Assembly (NCBI GenBank): GCA_015075165.1
Contig: JABTUY010000005.1
Span: 248,001 to 312,000 of the forward strand
From: Ideonella sp.
GTDB lineage: Bacteria; Pseudomonadota; Gammaproteobacteria; Burkholderiales; Burkholderiaceae_C
DNA: 64,000 nucleotides
Direction of reading: 5' to 3'
This document shows, one piece after another, positions 9,105 through 17,338 of the stretch. Below the pieces are notes generated by a model. The model worked only from the letters and a program-made list of their open reading frames with translations. It was not told where the DNA came from and ran no database searches. The position numbers and the translations under genes were made by a program. Numbering within the stretch: position 1 is the first letter of the stretch; every line of letters starts with the position of its first letter.

Positions 9105-9583
9105 TGGCGATCCTGCGGAGCGCGGAACGACGGCGGCCGCCGGCGCTGCTTCGGCTCGGGCTTGTAGTTGGCCTCGGTGTACGCCTGCAGCCACGCGGTC
9201 ACGTCGGCCGGCAACGGCACGTTGTCGACGCGCTCCTGCGCGTCGAGCAGGCGGCCGGCCTCGTTGTACGACAGCGTGACGCGCTCGGGCCAGGCACGCG
9301 ACGGGTCGACATCGTCAACGCGCCACATCACGAACCAAGCCGGCAGGCCCGATGTGAGATTGAGGTAGTAGCCCTCGGCCTCGTCGCGGTACAGCGCCAC
9401 CTCCAGCCCGGGGTGCAGGCGCAGTCGGCTGCGGCCGTCGTCGCGCAGCACGCGCGGCGCTGCGCCGAACTGGCCTTCGTCGGCCAGCACGTCGTCGATA
9501 CGAAAGCGCCACGCCTCCCAGGCGTTGGGTTGGCATTGCTCTTCGATCAGCACAGCCACGGTCAGACGGGTGGGCGCTTCCAT
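9101..9583 (-). CDS. DUF3305 protein, formate dehydrogenase accessory
   Basis: This 160-residue protein has the DUF3305 pattern: an N-terminal VAVLIEEQCQPNAWEAWRF strand-helix, GLEVALYRDEAEGYYLNLTSG in the middle, and FVMWRVDDVDPSRAWPERVTLSYNEAGRLLD. It has no signal peptide or known catalytic motif. It is the first gene of the minus-strand accessory operon, divergent from the formate dehydrogenase structural genes across about 215 nt, and its stop overlaps the DUF3306 start. The name reflects family recognition; the role, probably in enzyme assembly, is inferred from context only. Confidence 0.8.
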   Translation of the reverse strand: MEAPTRLTVAVLIEEQCQPNAWEAWRFRIDDVLADEGQFGAAPRVLRDDGRSRLRLHPGLEVALYRDEAEGYYLNLTSGLPAWFVMWRVDDVDPSRAWPERVTLSYNEAGRLLDAQERVDNVPLPADVTAWLQAYTEANYKPEPKQRRRPPSFRAPQDRQ

Positions 9584-9708
9584 TGCCGGGTCAGTCTACC
9601 CGCGCGACCCACCCTGTTATGCATGGGGTTGCAAGGGCCGACGGCGTCGGCGTCGGGCAGCCATGCGCTCGCACCGAAACTCGCATCGCACACCCGGGCC
9701 ATCCCTTA

Positions 9709-9737
9709 TTGAACTCCGGGTTTACTCTGAGTCTTAA
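9709..9737 (+). promoter_or_regulatory. Candidate sigma70-like promoter for the formate dehydrogenase operon
   Basis: In the divergent region upstream of the small Tat protein gene there is TTGAAC at 9709-9714, a 17-nt spacer, and TCTTAA at 9732-9737. The -35 is a fair match to consensus and the -10 is weak. The surrounding 9690-9740 stretch is noticeably AT-richer than its neighbours. Assignment is by eye. Confidence 0.35.
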
Positions 9738-9798
9738 TGCGATGAGTTCTGCACAAGCGTGCATAGGCACGCGCTTTCAGGGCCAAACTGGGGTCGTC

Positions 9799-10029
9799 AT
9801 GAAGCAAGCGAAGAAGCCAGCGTCCGATCAACCGACCTTGCAGCGCCGCAGGATGCTCGGGGTTGCCGGCACCAGCGGCGCGCTGGCCGTTGCGGCTACC
9901 GTGATGGCCCGGCGGCACGGCGAGCCGCAGGCGCCGGCGTCCGGCGACGAGCCGTCCGCGCCGGCCCGTGGTGGCGGCTACCGAGTCACCGACCACGTGC
10001 TGCGCTACTACCGGACCGCCAAGGTCTGA
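9799..10029 (+). CDS. Small Tat-targeted protein of the formate dehydrogenase region
   Basis: The 76-residue product (start ATG at 9799) has a twin-arginine signal, LQRRRMLGVAGTSG, with an Ala-rich hydrophobic stretch, then a Pro/Ala linker and a conserved-looking C-terminus (YRVTDHVLRYYRTAKV). This matches the short family known as formate dehydrogenase region TAT target. The reading frame is open further upstream to 9583, but the shorter form puts the Tat motif in the usual position. It is the first gene of the rightward operon, 80 nt before the catalytic subunit gene. Its function is not established; a periplasmic partner of the enzyme is likely. Confidence 0.75.
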   Translation: MKQAKKPASDQPTLQRRRMLGVAGTSGALAVAATVMARRHGEPQAPASGDEPSAPARGGGYRVTDHVLRYYRTAKV

Positions 10030-10109
10030 TGCGTCGTTCCGACCGTCCGGGGCCGGCCGTTCGAGCCGGCGCCTGGCGCTAACCACGGTTTCCTTACAGA
10101 GGTTCAGCC

Positions 10110-13085
10110 ATGCTGCTCACCCGCAAGTCCGATCGCGCCGATGTGTCGTCGTCGAGCCTGGTGCACAGCCTGTCGCGCGGCGTGTCGCGCGCGATCCCCA
10201 CGCTCGACCGGCGCGGCTTCCTGCGCCGCTCGGGGCTCGGCCTGGGCGCCGGCATGGCCGCGTCGCAACTGCTGCTGGTGCGCAAGGCGCGCGCGCAGGA
10301 CGGCAAGAAGCCCGGCAGCGACCCCAACGCCAAGATCGAGGTCAAGCGCACGATCTGCGGCCACTGCTCGGTCGGCTGCGCGCTCGACGCGGTGGTGGAA
10401 AACGGCGTCTGGGTGCGTCAGGAGCCGGTGTTCGACAGCCCGATCAACCTCGGCTCGCACTGCGCCAAGGGCGCGGCGGTGCGCGAGAACGGCCGCGGCG
10501 AGTACCGCCTCAAGTACCCGATGAAGCTGGTCAACGGCAAGTACACGCGCATCAGCTGGGATCAGGCGCTCAACGAGGTGAGCGCCAAGATGCTCGAGTT
10601 GCGCAAGCAAAGCGGCCCCGACTCGATCTTCGTCGTCGGCTCGTCCAAGCACAACAACGAGCAGAGCTACCTGCTGTGCAAGTGGATGCGGCTCTGGGGC
10701 AGCAACAACACCGACCACCAGGCGCGCATCTGCCACAGCACCACGGTGTCGGGTGTGGCCAACACCTGGGGCTACGGCGCGATGACCAACTCGTACAACG
10801 ACATGCAGAACTCGAAGGCTGCGTTGTACATCGGCAGCAACGCTGCCGAGGCGCACCCGGTGTCGCTGATGCACATGCTGCATGCCAAGGAAGCCGGCTG
10901 CAAGATGATCGTGGCCGATCCGCGCTTCACACGCACCGCGGCCAAGGCCGACCAGTACCTGCGCTTCCGCTCCGGCACCGACGTGGCGGTGCTGTTCGGT
11001 GTGCTGTACCACGTCTTCAAGAACGGCTGGGAAGACAAGAAGTACATCGCCGATCGCGTCTACGGCATGGACAAGGTGCGCGAAGACGTGATGGCCAAGT
11101 GGACGCCCGACAAGGTGCAGGAGGTCACCGGCTGCAGCGAGGCCGAGATCTTCCAGGTCGCCAAGACGATGGCCGAAAACCGGCCGAGCACGGTCGTCTG
11201 GTGCATGGGCCAGACGCAGCACTCGATCGGCAACGCGATGGTGCGCGCGTCGTGCATCCTGCAGCTGGCGCTCGGCAACATCGGCGTCAGCGGTGGCGGC
11301 GCCAACATCTTCCGCGGCCACGACAACGTGCAAGGCGCCACCGACATCGGCCCCAACCCCGATTCGCTGCCCGGTTACTACGGCCTGGCCGACGGCGCGT
11401 TCAAGCACTACGCCGCGGTGTGGGGCGTCGACTTCGACTGGATCAAGAAGCAGTACGCGCCGGGCATGATGAACAAGTCGGGCATGACGGTGTCGCGCTG
11501 GATCGACGGTGTGCTCGAGAAGACCGATCTGATCGACCAGGACTCGAACCTGAGAGGTATGTTCTTCTGGGGCCACTCGCCGAACTCGCAGTCGCGCGGC
11601 GTCGAGATGAAGCGCGCGATGGACAAGCTCGATCTGCTGGTGGTGATCGACCCGTTCCCGAGCGCCACCGCCGCGATGGCGGCGATGCCGGGCAATCCGG
11701 CCGACCTGAACCCGAACCGTGCGGTCTACCTGCTGCCGGCGACGACGCAGTTCGAGACCAGCGGTTCGGTCACGGCGTCCAACCGCTCGCTGCAATGGCG
11801 CGAGAAGGTGATCGAGCCGCTGTGGGAGAGCCGCACCGATCACATGATCATGTACCAGCTCGCGGCCAAGCTCGGCTTCGACAAGGAGCTGACCAAGAAC
11901 TTCAAGATGCAGAAGGTCAAGGGCATGGACGAGCCGGTGCCCGAAGACATCCTCCGCGAGATCAACCGCAGCAACTGGACTATCGGCTACACCGGCCAGA
12001 GCCCCGAGCGGCTGAAGGCGCACATGCGCAACATGCACGTCTTCGATGTCAAGACGCTGCGCGCGGTCGGCGGCGTCGACAAGGAGACCGGCTACAAGCT
12101 CGACGGCGACTACTACGGCCTGCCATGGCCATGCTACGGCACGCCCGAGATCAAGCATCCGGGTTCGCCGAACCTGTACATGACCTCGCGCTCGATGATG
12201 GACGGCGGCGGCAACTTCCGCGCCAATTTCGGCGTCGAGCGCGACGGCGTCGACCTGCTCGCGGGCGATGGCTCGCACAGCAAGGGCGCCGAGCTGACCA
12301 CCGGCTACCCCGAGTTCGACCACATCCTGCTGAAGAAGCTCGGCTGGTGGAGCGACCTCACCGAGGCCGAACAGAAGGCCGCCGAGGGCAAGAACTGGAA
12401 GACCGACCTCTCCGGCGGCATCCAGCGCGTGGCAATGGCGCACGGCTGTCACCCGTGGGGCAACGCGCGCGCGCGCGCCGTGGTGTGGAACTTCCCCGAC
12501 GGCGTGCCGCAGCACCGCGAGCCGATCTACTCGACGCGGCCCGACCTCGTGGCCAAGTACCCGACGCACGACGACAAGAAGGTGTTCTGGCGCCTGCCCA
12601 CGCTGTTCAAGACGCTGCAGGAGCAGAACAAGGACATCGGCAAGACCTACCCGCTGATCATGACCTCCGGCCGGCTCGTCGAATACGAAGGCGGCGGCGA
12701 GGAAACGCGCTCGAACCCGCTGCTGGCCGAGTTGCAGCAGGAGGCGTTCGTCGAGATCAACCCGAAGGCGGCCAACGACCGCGGCATCCGCAACGGCGAG
12801 TACGTGTGGCTGCGCACGCCGGTGATGCAGGCGGTGCCGAGCTTCAAGGGCCTGCGCGTGAAGGCGCTGGTGACCGAGCGCGTCGGCCCCGACACCGTGT
12901 TCATGCCGTTTCACTTCTCGGGCCGCTGGGGTGGCGCCGACCTGCTGCAGTACTACCCGGAGGGCGCGCATCCGGTGGTGCGCGGCGAGGCGGTGAACAC
13001 CGCCACCACCTACGGCTACGACGTGGTGACGATGATGCAGGAGACCAAGACCACGGTCTGCCAGATCGAGAAGGCGGCGGCCTGA
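10110..13085 (+). CDS. fdhA: Formate dehydrogenase catalytic (alpha) subunit, Mo/W-bisMGD, cysteine type
   Basis: This 991-residue oxidoreductase oxidises formate to CO2. A Tat signal (DRRGFLRRS, residues 33-41) marks it for folded export. Cys83, Cys86, Cys90 and Cys118 (CGHCSVGC...HC) ligate the proximal 4Fe-4S cluster. The metal-ligand position is Cys208 in ARICHSTTV, where selenocysteine enzymes have Sec; no in-frame TGA occurs, so this is the Cys form. The segment WGYGAMTNSYNDM and the C-terminal dinucleotide-binding domain (MTSGRLVEYEGGG...) fit FdnG/FdoG-like enzymes. It heads the structural operon after the Tat peptide gene. Whether the metal is Mo or W cannot be read from the protein, but the nearby tup genes make W plausible. 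Confidence 0.95.
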   Translation: MLLTRKSDRADVSSSSLVHSLSRGVSRAIPTLDRRGFLRRSGLGLGAGMAASQLLLVRKARAQDGKKPGSDPNAKIEVKRTICGHCSVGCALDAVVENGVWVRQEPVFDSPINLGSHCAKGAAVRENGRGEYRLKYPMKLVNGKYTRISWDQALNEVSAKMLELRKQSGPDSIFVVGSSKHNNEQSYLLCKWMRLWGSNNTDHQARICHSTTVSGVANTWGYGAMTNSYNDMQNSKAALYIGSNAAEAHPVSLMHMLHAKEAGCKMIVADPRFTRTAAKADQYLRFRSGTDVAVLFGVLYHVFKNGWEDKKYIADRVYGMDKVREDVMAKWTPDKVQEVTGCSEAEIFQVAKTMAENRPSTVVWCMGQTQHSIGNAMVRASCILQLALGNIGVSGGGANIFRGHDNVQGATDIGPNPDSLPGYYGLADGAFKHYAAVWGVDFDWIKKQYAPGMMNKSGMTVSRWIDGVLEKTDLIDQDSNLRGMFFWGHSPNSQSRGVEMKRAMDKLDLLVVIDPFPSATAAMAAMPGNPADLNPNRAVYLLPATTQFETSGSVTASNRSLQWREKVIEPLWESRTDHMIMYQLAAKLGFDKELTKNFKMQKVKGMDEPVPEDILREINRSNWTIGYTGQSPERLKAHMRNMHVFDVKTLRAVGGVDKETGYKLDGDYYGLPWPCYGTPEIKHPGSPNLYMTSRSMMDGGGNFRANFGVERDGVDLLAGDGSHSKGAELTTGYPEFDHILLKKLGWWSDLTEAEQKAAEGKNWKTDLSGGIQRVAMAHGCHPWGNARARAVVWNFPDGVPQHREPIYSTRPDLVAKYPTHDDKKVFWRLPTLFKTLQEQNKDIGKTYPLIMTSGRLVEYEGGGEETRSNPLLAELQQEAFVEINPKAANDRGIRNGEYVWLRTPVMQAVPSFKGLRVKALVTERVGPDTVFMPFHFSGRWGGADLLQYYPEGAHPVVRGEAVNTATTYGYDVVTMMQETKTTVCQIEKAAA

Positions 13086-13118
13086 CGCGGGCGGCACAAC
13101 GGATTCAGGAGACCCGAC

Positions 13119-13751
13119 ATGGCCCGAATGAAGTTCATCTGCGACGCCGAGCGCTGCATCGAGTGCAACGGCTGCGTCACCGCCTGCAAGGCCGAGCACG
13201 ACATCCCGTGGGGCGTGAACCGGCGCCGCGTCGTCACGCTCAACGATGGCGTACCCGGCGAGAAGAGCGTCTCGGTGGCGTGCATGCACTGCTCCGACGC
13301 GCCGTGCATGGCGGTGTGCCCGGTCGACTGCTTCTACCGCAGCGACGAAGGCCTGGTGCTGCACGACAAAGACGTCTGCATCGGCTGCGGCTACTGCTCG
13401 TACGCCTGCCCGTTCGGCGCGCCGCAGTACCCGAGCAACGGCACCTTCGGCCTGCGCGGCAAGATGGACAAGTGCACCTTCTGCGCCGGCGGTCCCGAGG
13501 CCAACGGCAGCGCCGCCGAGTTCGAGAAGTACGGTCGCAACCGCCTGGCCGAAGGCAAGCTGCCGCTGTGCGCCGAGGTCTGCTCGACCAAGGCGCTGCT
13601 CGGCGGCGACGGCGACGTGGTGGCCGACATCTTCCGCAACCGCGTGCTGGTGCGCGGCAAGGGCAGCGAGGTATGGGGCTGGGGCACCGCCTATGGCCGG
13701 CCGGCCACCGGCGGCCAGCCGCAAGCCAAGCCGGAGGGCAAGAAGTCATGA
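13119..13751 (+). CDS. fdhB: Formate dehydrogenase iron-sulfur (beta) subunit
   Basis: This 210-residue ferredoxin-type subunit should carry four 4Fe-4S clusters, as in FdoH. Motifs are CDAERCIECNGCVTAC near the N-terminus, CMHCSDAPCMAVCP, CIGCGYCSYACPFG, and CTFCAGG plus a late CAEVC. It would pass electrons from the catalytic subunit to the membrane cytochrome. Unlike E. coli FdoH it lacks an obvious C-terminal membrane helix and ends in a Lys-rich tail, so it must dock through the gamma subunit. It follows fdhA by 33 nt, and its TGA stop overlaps the ATG of the lipoprotein gene (ATGA). Confidence 0.93.
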   Translation: MARMKFICDAERCIECNGCVTACKAEHDIPWGVNRRRVVTLNDGVPGEKSVSVACMHCSDAPCMAVCPVDCFYRSDEGLVLHDKDVCIGCGYCSYACPFGAPQYPSNGTFGLRGKMDKCTFCAGGPEANGSAAEFEKYGRNRLAEGKLPLCAEVCSTKALLGGDGDVVADIFRNRVLVRGKGSEVWGWGTAYGRPATGGQPQAKPEGKKS

Positions 13752-13993
13752 TCAGCATGCGCATCACGGCATTGACGCTGTGCATCGGCGCGTTGGCACT
13801 CACCGCGTGCGGCGAGAAACTGGCCGGCGCGGCGAAGAAGGCCGACACGTCCGCGTTCCAGGGCTCGGGCGGCCCGGCGTCGTTCGTCGCCAGCGGCTGG
13901 AAGGCCGGCGACCGCGCGGCCTGGGAGAAGGAGGTGCGCGTGCGCACCGAGCACCAGAACGAATACGTCCGCATGGCCCCGATGAAGCACTGA
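13748..13993 (+). CDS. Small lipoprotein in the formate dehydrogenase operon
   Basis: An 81-residue product starts at the ATG overlapping the fdhB stop (ATGA at 13748-13751). It has a lipoprotein signal with lipobox LTAC, the modified Cys at residue 21. The mature part is polar (AGAAKKADTSAFQG, then SGWKAGDRAAWEKEVRVRTEHQNEY). No domain is recognised. Its place between the Fe-S and cytochrome b genes, with tight coupling on the left and 17 nt on the right, suggests it assembles with or stabilises the periplasmic enzyme. A second in-frame ATG three codons in is an alternative start. Confidence 0.72.
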   Translation: MISMRITALTLCIGALALTACGEKLAGAAKKADTSAFQGSGGPASFVASGWKAGDRAAWEKEVRVRTEHQNEYVRMAPMKH

Positions 13994-14010
13994 ACGCGCG
14001 GGAGCGAAGC

Positions 14011-15201
14011 ATGAACGGCCTTCTGCGACAGGCTCTGCCCGATCCGGTGCGACGCCGGCTGCCCCAACTGCTCTTTGCGCTGGCGCTGGCGTGTGCCGGT
14101 GCCGTCGCGCCGGCACAGACCGCCCCTGCGCCCGATGATCCGGTGCCCGGCGCCAAGGGGGGTGGGGCGCCGCCGGGTTTCGTGGTGCCGGCCGATCCGA
14201 AACCCGACGACACCAACGCTCAGCGCGCGAAGTCGCAGCCGGGCAACAACGCACCGCTGTGGCGTGGCGTGCGCGAATCGGGCAACGTGCCCGGCGTGAC
14301 CACGCTGCCCGATCACGAGGGCGCCACGCTGATCCAGCGCTTCGTGCAGTACCCGGGCGTGGCCTACGCTACCGCCGGCGAGGCGTGGCGCCAGGTGCGC
14401 AACCGCTGGATCGTGCCGTACGGCGGTGCGCTGCTGCTGATCGTGCTGGTGGCGATCGCGATCTTCTATTTCGGCAAAGGCTCGCTCGGCCGCAGCGCCA
14501 ATGGCGCGGGCGGCCGCATTGAGCGCTTCACGCCGCTGGAGCGCGCTGCGCACTGGGTCAACGCCGCGGCGTTCGTCGTGCTCGCGGTGTCGGGCATCGT
14601 GATCGCGTTCGGCAAGTTCTTCCTGCTGCCGGTGCTGGGGGCCACGCTGTTCGGCTGGCTCAGCATCGCGCTGAAGACCGCGCACAACTTCGCCGGCCCG
14701 CTGTTCGCGGTGTCGGTGCTGATCGTCTTCATCACGTTCCTGAAAGACAACTTCCCGCGCGCCGGCGACGGCACGTGGCTGAAGAAAGGCGGCGGCATGC
14801 TCGGCGGGCAGGAGGTGCCATCGCACCGCTTCAATGCCGGCGAGAAGGTGGTGTTCTGGTTCGGCGTGTTCGCGCTCGGCGCGCTGGTGGTCGGCTCGGG
14901 GCTGGTGCTCGACCAGCTGATTCCGGACCTCGCCTACCTGCGCGGCGACATGCAGGTCGCGCACATGATCCACGCCACCGCGGCGGTGCTGATGATCTGC
15001 CTGTTCCTCGGCCACATCTACCTCGGCACGATCGGCGTCAAGGGGGCCTATCGCGCGATGCGCCACGGTTACGTCGACGAAGCCTGGGCGCACGAGCACC
15101 ATGCGCTGTGGGCCGAAGACATCCGCGCCGGCAAGATTCCGGCGCGTCGCTCGTCGTCGACACCGCCGGCGGGCATGCAGGCAGCCAAGGAGGCGACATG
15201 A
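14011..15201 (+). CDS. fdhC: Formate dehydrogenase cytochrome b (gamma) subunit
   Basis: This 396-residue integral membrane protein of the FdoI/FdnI type passes electrons to quinone. It begins with a signal-like hydrophobic segment (LPQLLFALALACAGAVAPA) and a Pro-rich periplasmic stretch to about residue 130. Transmembrane helices follow, starting IVPYGGALLLIVLVAIAIFYF. Conserved heme-ligand histidines are visible in ERAAHWVNAAAF, LKTAHNFAGPLF and QVAHMIHATAAVL, the last followed by CLFLGHIYLGTIG. The N-terminal extension is longer than in E. coli FdnI (about 217 residues), as in other betaproteobacterial forms. Its TGA overlaps the next ATG (ATGA). Confidence 0.9.
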   Translation: MNGLLRQALPDPVRRRLPQLLFALALACAGAVAPAQTAPAPDDPVPGAKGGGAPPGFVVPADPKPDDTNAQRAKSQPGNNAPLWRGVRESGNVPGVTTLPDHEGATLIQRFVQYPGVAYATAGEAWRQVRNRWIVPYGGALLLIVLVAIAIFYFGKGSLGRSANGAGGRIERFTPLERAAHWVNAAAFVVLAVSGIVIAFGKFFLLPVLGATLFGWLSIALKTAHNFAGPLFAVSVLIVFITFLKDNFPRAGDGTWLKKGGGMLGGQEVPSHRFNAGEKVVFWFGVFALGALVVGSGLVLDQLIPDLAYLRGDMQVAHMIHATAAVLMICLFLGHIYLGTIGVKGAYRAMRHGYVDEAWAHEHHALWAEDIRAGKIPARRSSSTPPAGMQAAKEAT

Positions 15202-15518
15202 AGCGCGTGCTGGGATCGATGCTGTTGGGCCTGTGCACGGCCGGCGTGCTGGCCAAGCTGCCGCCGCTGTCCGACGAGGCCAAGGCCAAGGCCGCCGAGG
15301 CCGCGGCCAAGACGGCGCACGCCGGCAAGGTGAACGCCTACAAGGTGTGCCTGATCGAGGACCGGCTGGCGGCGGCCTATCTTGCCGAAGCGAAGAAGGC
15401 CGGCAAGGACTTGAAGCCGGTGGCGACGCCGCCGTGCGTCAACCCGGGCCCGCTGGCCGGCGCCGAGGCGCCGGCGGCCAAGCCCGCCGCGCCGCACAAG
15501 GCCGCGAAGAAGTCCTGA
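15198..15518 (+). CDS. Small exported protein, end of formate dehydrogenase operon
   Basis: A 106-residue product with a short signal peptide (VLGSMLLGLCTAGVLA). The mature domain is Lys/Ala-rich and helical, with two cysteines (YKVCLIEDRLA and ATPPCVNPG) that could form a disulfide in the periplasm. It ends in an Ala/Pro/Lys tail. No known domain is recognised. Translational coupling to fdhC by an ATGA overlap shows it belongs to the operon. It may be an assembly or stability factor. Confidence 0.68.
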   Translation: MKRVLGSMLLGLCTAGVLAKLPPLSDEAKAKAAEAAAKTAHAGKVNAYKVCLIEDRLAAAYLAEAKKAGKDLKPVATPPCVNPGPLAGAEAPAAKPAAPHKAAKKS

Positions 15519-15625
15519 ATCCGATACCCCCTCGGCCCGGCTGGCGAGGAGCTGCGCGGTAAGCTGGAGTCGCTCGCACGGCGCCGTGCGAACGGGTTCT
15601 TGTCCTCGCAGCCGGCCGAGAGTCG

Positions 15626-16507
15626 ATGAGCATTCATTCGAACACACCGCCCCCGCCGAAACTGCCGTTGCTCACCCGCACCGGCAGCACACCGACGCGC
15701 GAGATCGAGGTGCTCGACCAGCACGGCGAGCGCCGCATGATCCACATCCCCGACGAGCGGCCGCTGACGCTGTATGTCGACAGGCGCGAGCTGGTCACGC
15801 TGATGACGCTCGGCGCCGAGCCCGAGCTGCTGGCGCTGGGCTACCTGCGCAACCAGCGGCTGGTCAGCCGCGTCGACGAGGTGCTGTCGATCACCGCCGA
15901 TTGGGATGTCAACGCGGTGGCGGTGCGCACGCGCGCCGGCATCGACGACTTCGAGCGCAAGACCGCGTCGCGCGTGGTCACCACCGGCTGCGGCCAAGGC
16001 ACCGTGTTCGGCGACATGATGGACGGCCTGCGCTCGGTGCAGCTACCTGATGCGGCGAGCGCGCGCATCAGCCAGACGCTGCTGCGCGAGATCCTCGAGG
16101 TGATGCGTGCGCCCGACAGCATCCACCACAAGGCCGGCTCGGTGCACGGCTGCGCGCTGTTTCGCGGCACCGAGAAGCTGATGTTCGTCGAGGACGTAGG
16201 CCGCCACAACGCGATCGACACCATCGCCGGCTGGATGTGGATGCACAACGTGCACGGCGCCGACAAGGTGTTCTACACCACCGGCCGGCTGACCAGCGAG
16301 ATGGTGATGAAGGCGGCGCAGATCGGCATCCCGATCGTCGTCAGCCGCAACGGCGTGACCGCGATGGGCCACGAGATGGCCGAGCGGCTGGGCATGACGC
16401 TGTTCGGCCGCGCGGCGAACCGCCACTTCATCTGCTACACCGGCTTCGAGCGCTTCGACTCCGAGCCCGAGCCGCAGCGCGCCGCGGTGCGCGTGGTAGC
16501 GGGCTGA
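15626..16507 (+). CDS. fdhD: Sulfurtransferase FdhD for formate dehydrogenase activation
   Basis: FdhD transfers sulfur from a cysteine desulfurase to the bisMGD cofactor so that the formate dehydrogenase active site becomes functional. The 293-residue protein has the family segments: DERPLTLYVDRRELVTLMTLG, the loop Cys122 in TTGCGQGTVFGDM, KAGSVHGCALF, EDVGRHNAIDTIAG and FYTTGRLTSEMVMKAAQIGIP. The mobile loop reads CGQGT, with one Cys rather than the C-x-x-C of the E. coli protein (Cys121/Cys124), of which only the first is reported essential. It lies 107 nt after the structural operon and ends 12 nt from the convergent Rieske-like gene. Confidence 0.93.
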   Translation: MSIHSNTPPPPKLPLLTRTGSTPTREIEVLDQHGERRMIHIPDERPLTLYVDRRELVTLMTLGAEPELLALGYLRNQRLVSRVDEVLSITADWDVNAVAVRTRAGIDDFERKTASRVVTTGCGQGTVFGDMMDGLRSVQLPDAASARISQTLLREILEVMRAPDSIHHKAGSVHGCALFRGTEKLMFVEDVGRHNAIDTIAGWMWMHNVHGADKVFYTTGRLTSEMVMKAAQIGIPIVVSRNGVTAMGHEMAERLGMTLFGRAANRHFICYTGFERFDSEPEPQRAAVRVVAG

Positions 16508-16519
16508 TATCGCTCGCGG

Positions 16520-17239
16520 TCAGACCTTGCAGCTGCGCCACTGCTTGCTGTAGCGCGCCGCCGGCTGCACGATGGCCGTGGCGCCGACGGGCTTGCGCAG
16601 GCTGCTGCCGGTTTCGAGTTCGAGCTTCTGCGCGTACTTGTCGAAGAACGCGTCGAACATCTCGCCGCCGCGCGTGCCCACCGCGTGCAGCTGGTCGCGG
16701 GCGGCGTCCCACTCGAGCAGCACGGCGGCCAGCGGCTGCGGTGCCGGGCCGCCGATCACGCGGGCGCCTTGCAACGGGTCGTAGCGCGAGTTGTCGCCGC
16801 AGCAGTGGATCACCTGCGCGGGTTCGCCGGCGCCGCCGCGGCGCAGGCCGATGAAGCTGATCGCCGCCGTGGGGTACATCAGCTTGTGCGCGCAGATCGC
16901 CGAGAACGCAACGATCGAGCGGTTCGGCCCCACGCCGGCCGGCGTGGCGTAGCGCTGCTTGCTCTCGGTGACCAGCTCCACCGGCTTGATCTCGCGCTCG
17001 AACGCGAACACGAACACCGGCGACGCGGTGTAGGGGTAGTTGAAGAGGAACGCCTGGCCGGTCTCGAGCCGGCGCGCGCCCCACGGGGCGCCATGCTCGT
17101 CGACCAGCAGCGAGCGCGGGTGGTGCTGCACCTCGCCGGCCGCCACCACCGGCAACGCATTGGACGCGGCCCACGCACCGGCCACGCACGCCGCCTGGCG
17201 CATCAGCGCGCGGCGGTCGGTGCTGTGCTCGCGCTGCAT
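16520..17239 (-). CDS. Rieske-like 2Fe-2S protein with Tat signal and atypical ligand motif
   Basis: This 239-residue protein begins with a Tat-type signal (STDRRALMRQAACVAGAW). A middle domain (GQAFLFNYPYTASPVFVFAF) leads to two Rieske-like boxes: ICAHKLMY, a normal C-x-H pair, and IHCCGDNSRYDPLQGA, which aligns with the C-x-x-H box but has Asp where the second His is expected. Downstream GPAPQPLAAV matches the Rieske proline loop. It is probably an exported electron carrier or an oxidoreductase subunit, though whether it binds a true Rieske cluster is uncertain. The ATG at 17239 is chosen because it places the RR motif early. It is convergent with fdhD. Confidence 0.65.
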   Translation of the reverse strand: MQREHSTDRRALMRQAACVAGAWAASNALPVVAAGEVQHHPRSLLVDEHGAPWGARRLETGQAFLFNYPYTASPVFVFAFEREIKPVELVTESKQRYATPAGVGPNRSIVAFSAICAHKLMYPTAAISFIGLRRGGAGEPAQVIHCCGDNSRYDPLQGARVIGGPAPQPLAAVLLEWDAARDQLHAVGTRGGEMFDAFFDKYAQKLELETGSSLRKPVGATAIVQPAARYSKQWRSCKV

Positions 17240-17338
17240 GCGCGTGACGCTACACGAGTGGTGAAAGCAGGGCAAGACGCTCGGCTGCCGTGGCCATGGT
17301 CAATGCGATCCAGCAGCTTGCAACGGGTGCCCGCATCG

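Noticed and set aside
9740-9798. Possible sigma54 (-24/-12) promoter before the formate dehydrogenase operon
   Set aside because: GGCAC is present but there is no GC at the required ten-base spacing.
10731-10733. Possible selenocysteine codon in the formate dehydrogenase catalytic subunit
   Set aside because: The codon is TGC (Cys) and no in-frame TGA or SECIS-like hairpin is needed to read the gene.
10104-13724. A 1206-codon open frame opposite the formate dehydrogenase genes
   Set aside because: The plus-strand frames carry clear catalytic and cluster motifs; the His/Val/Ala-rich antisense translation is a shadow.
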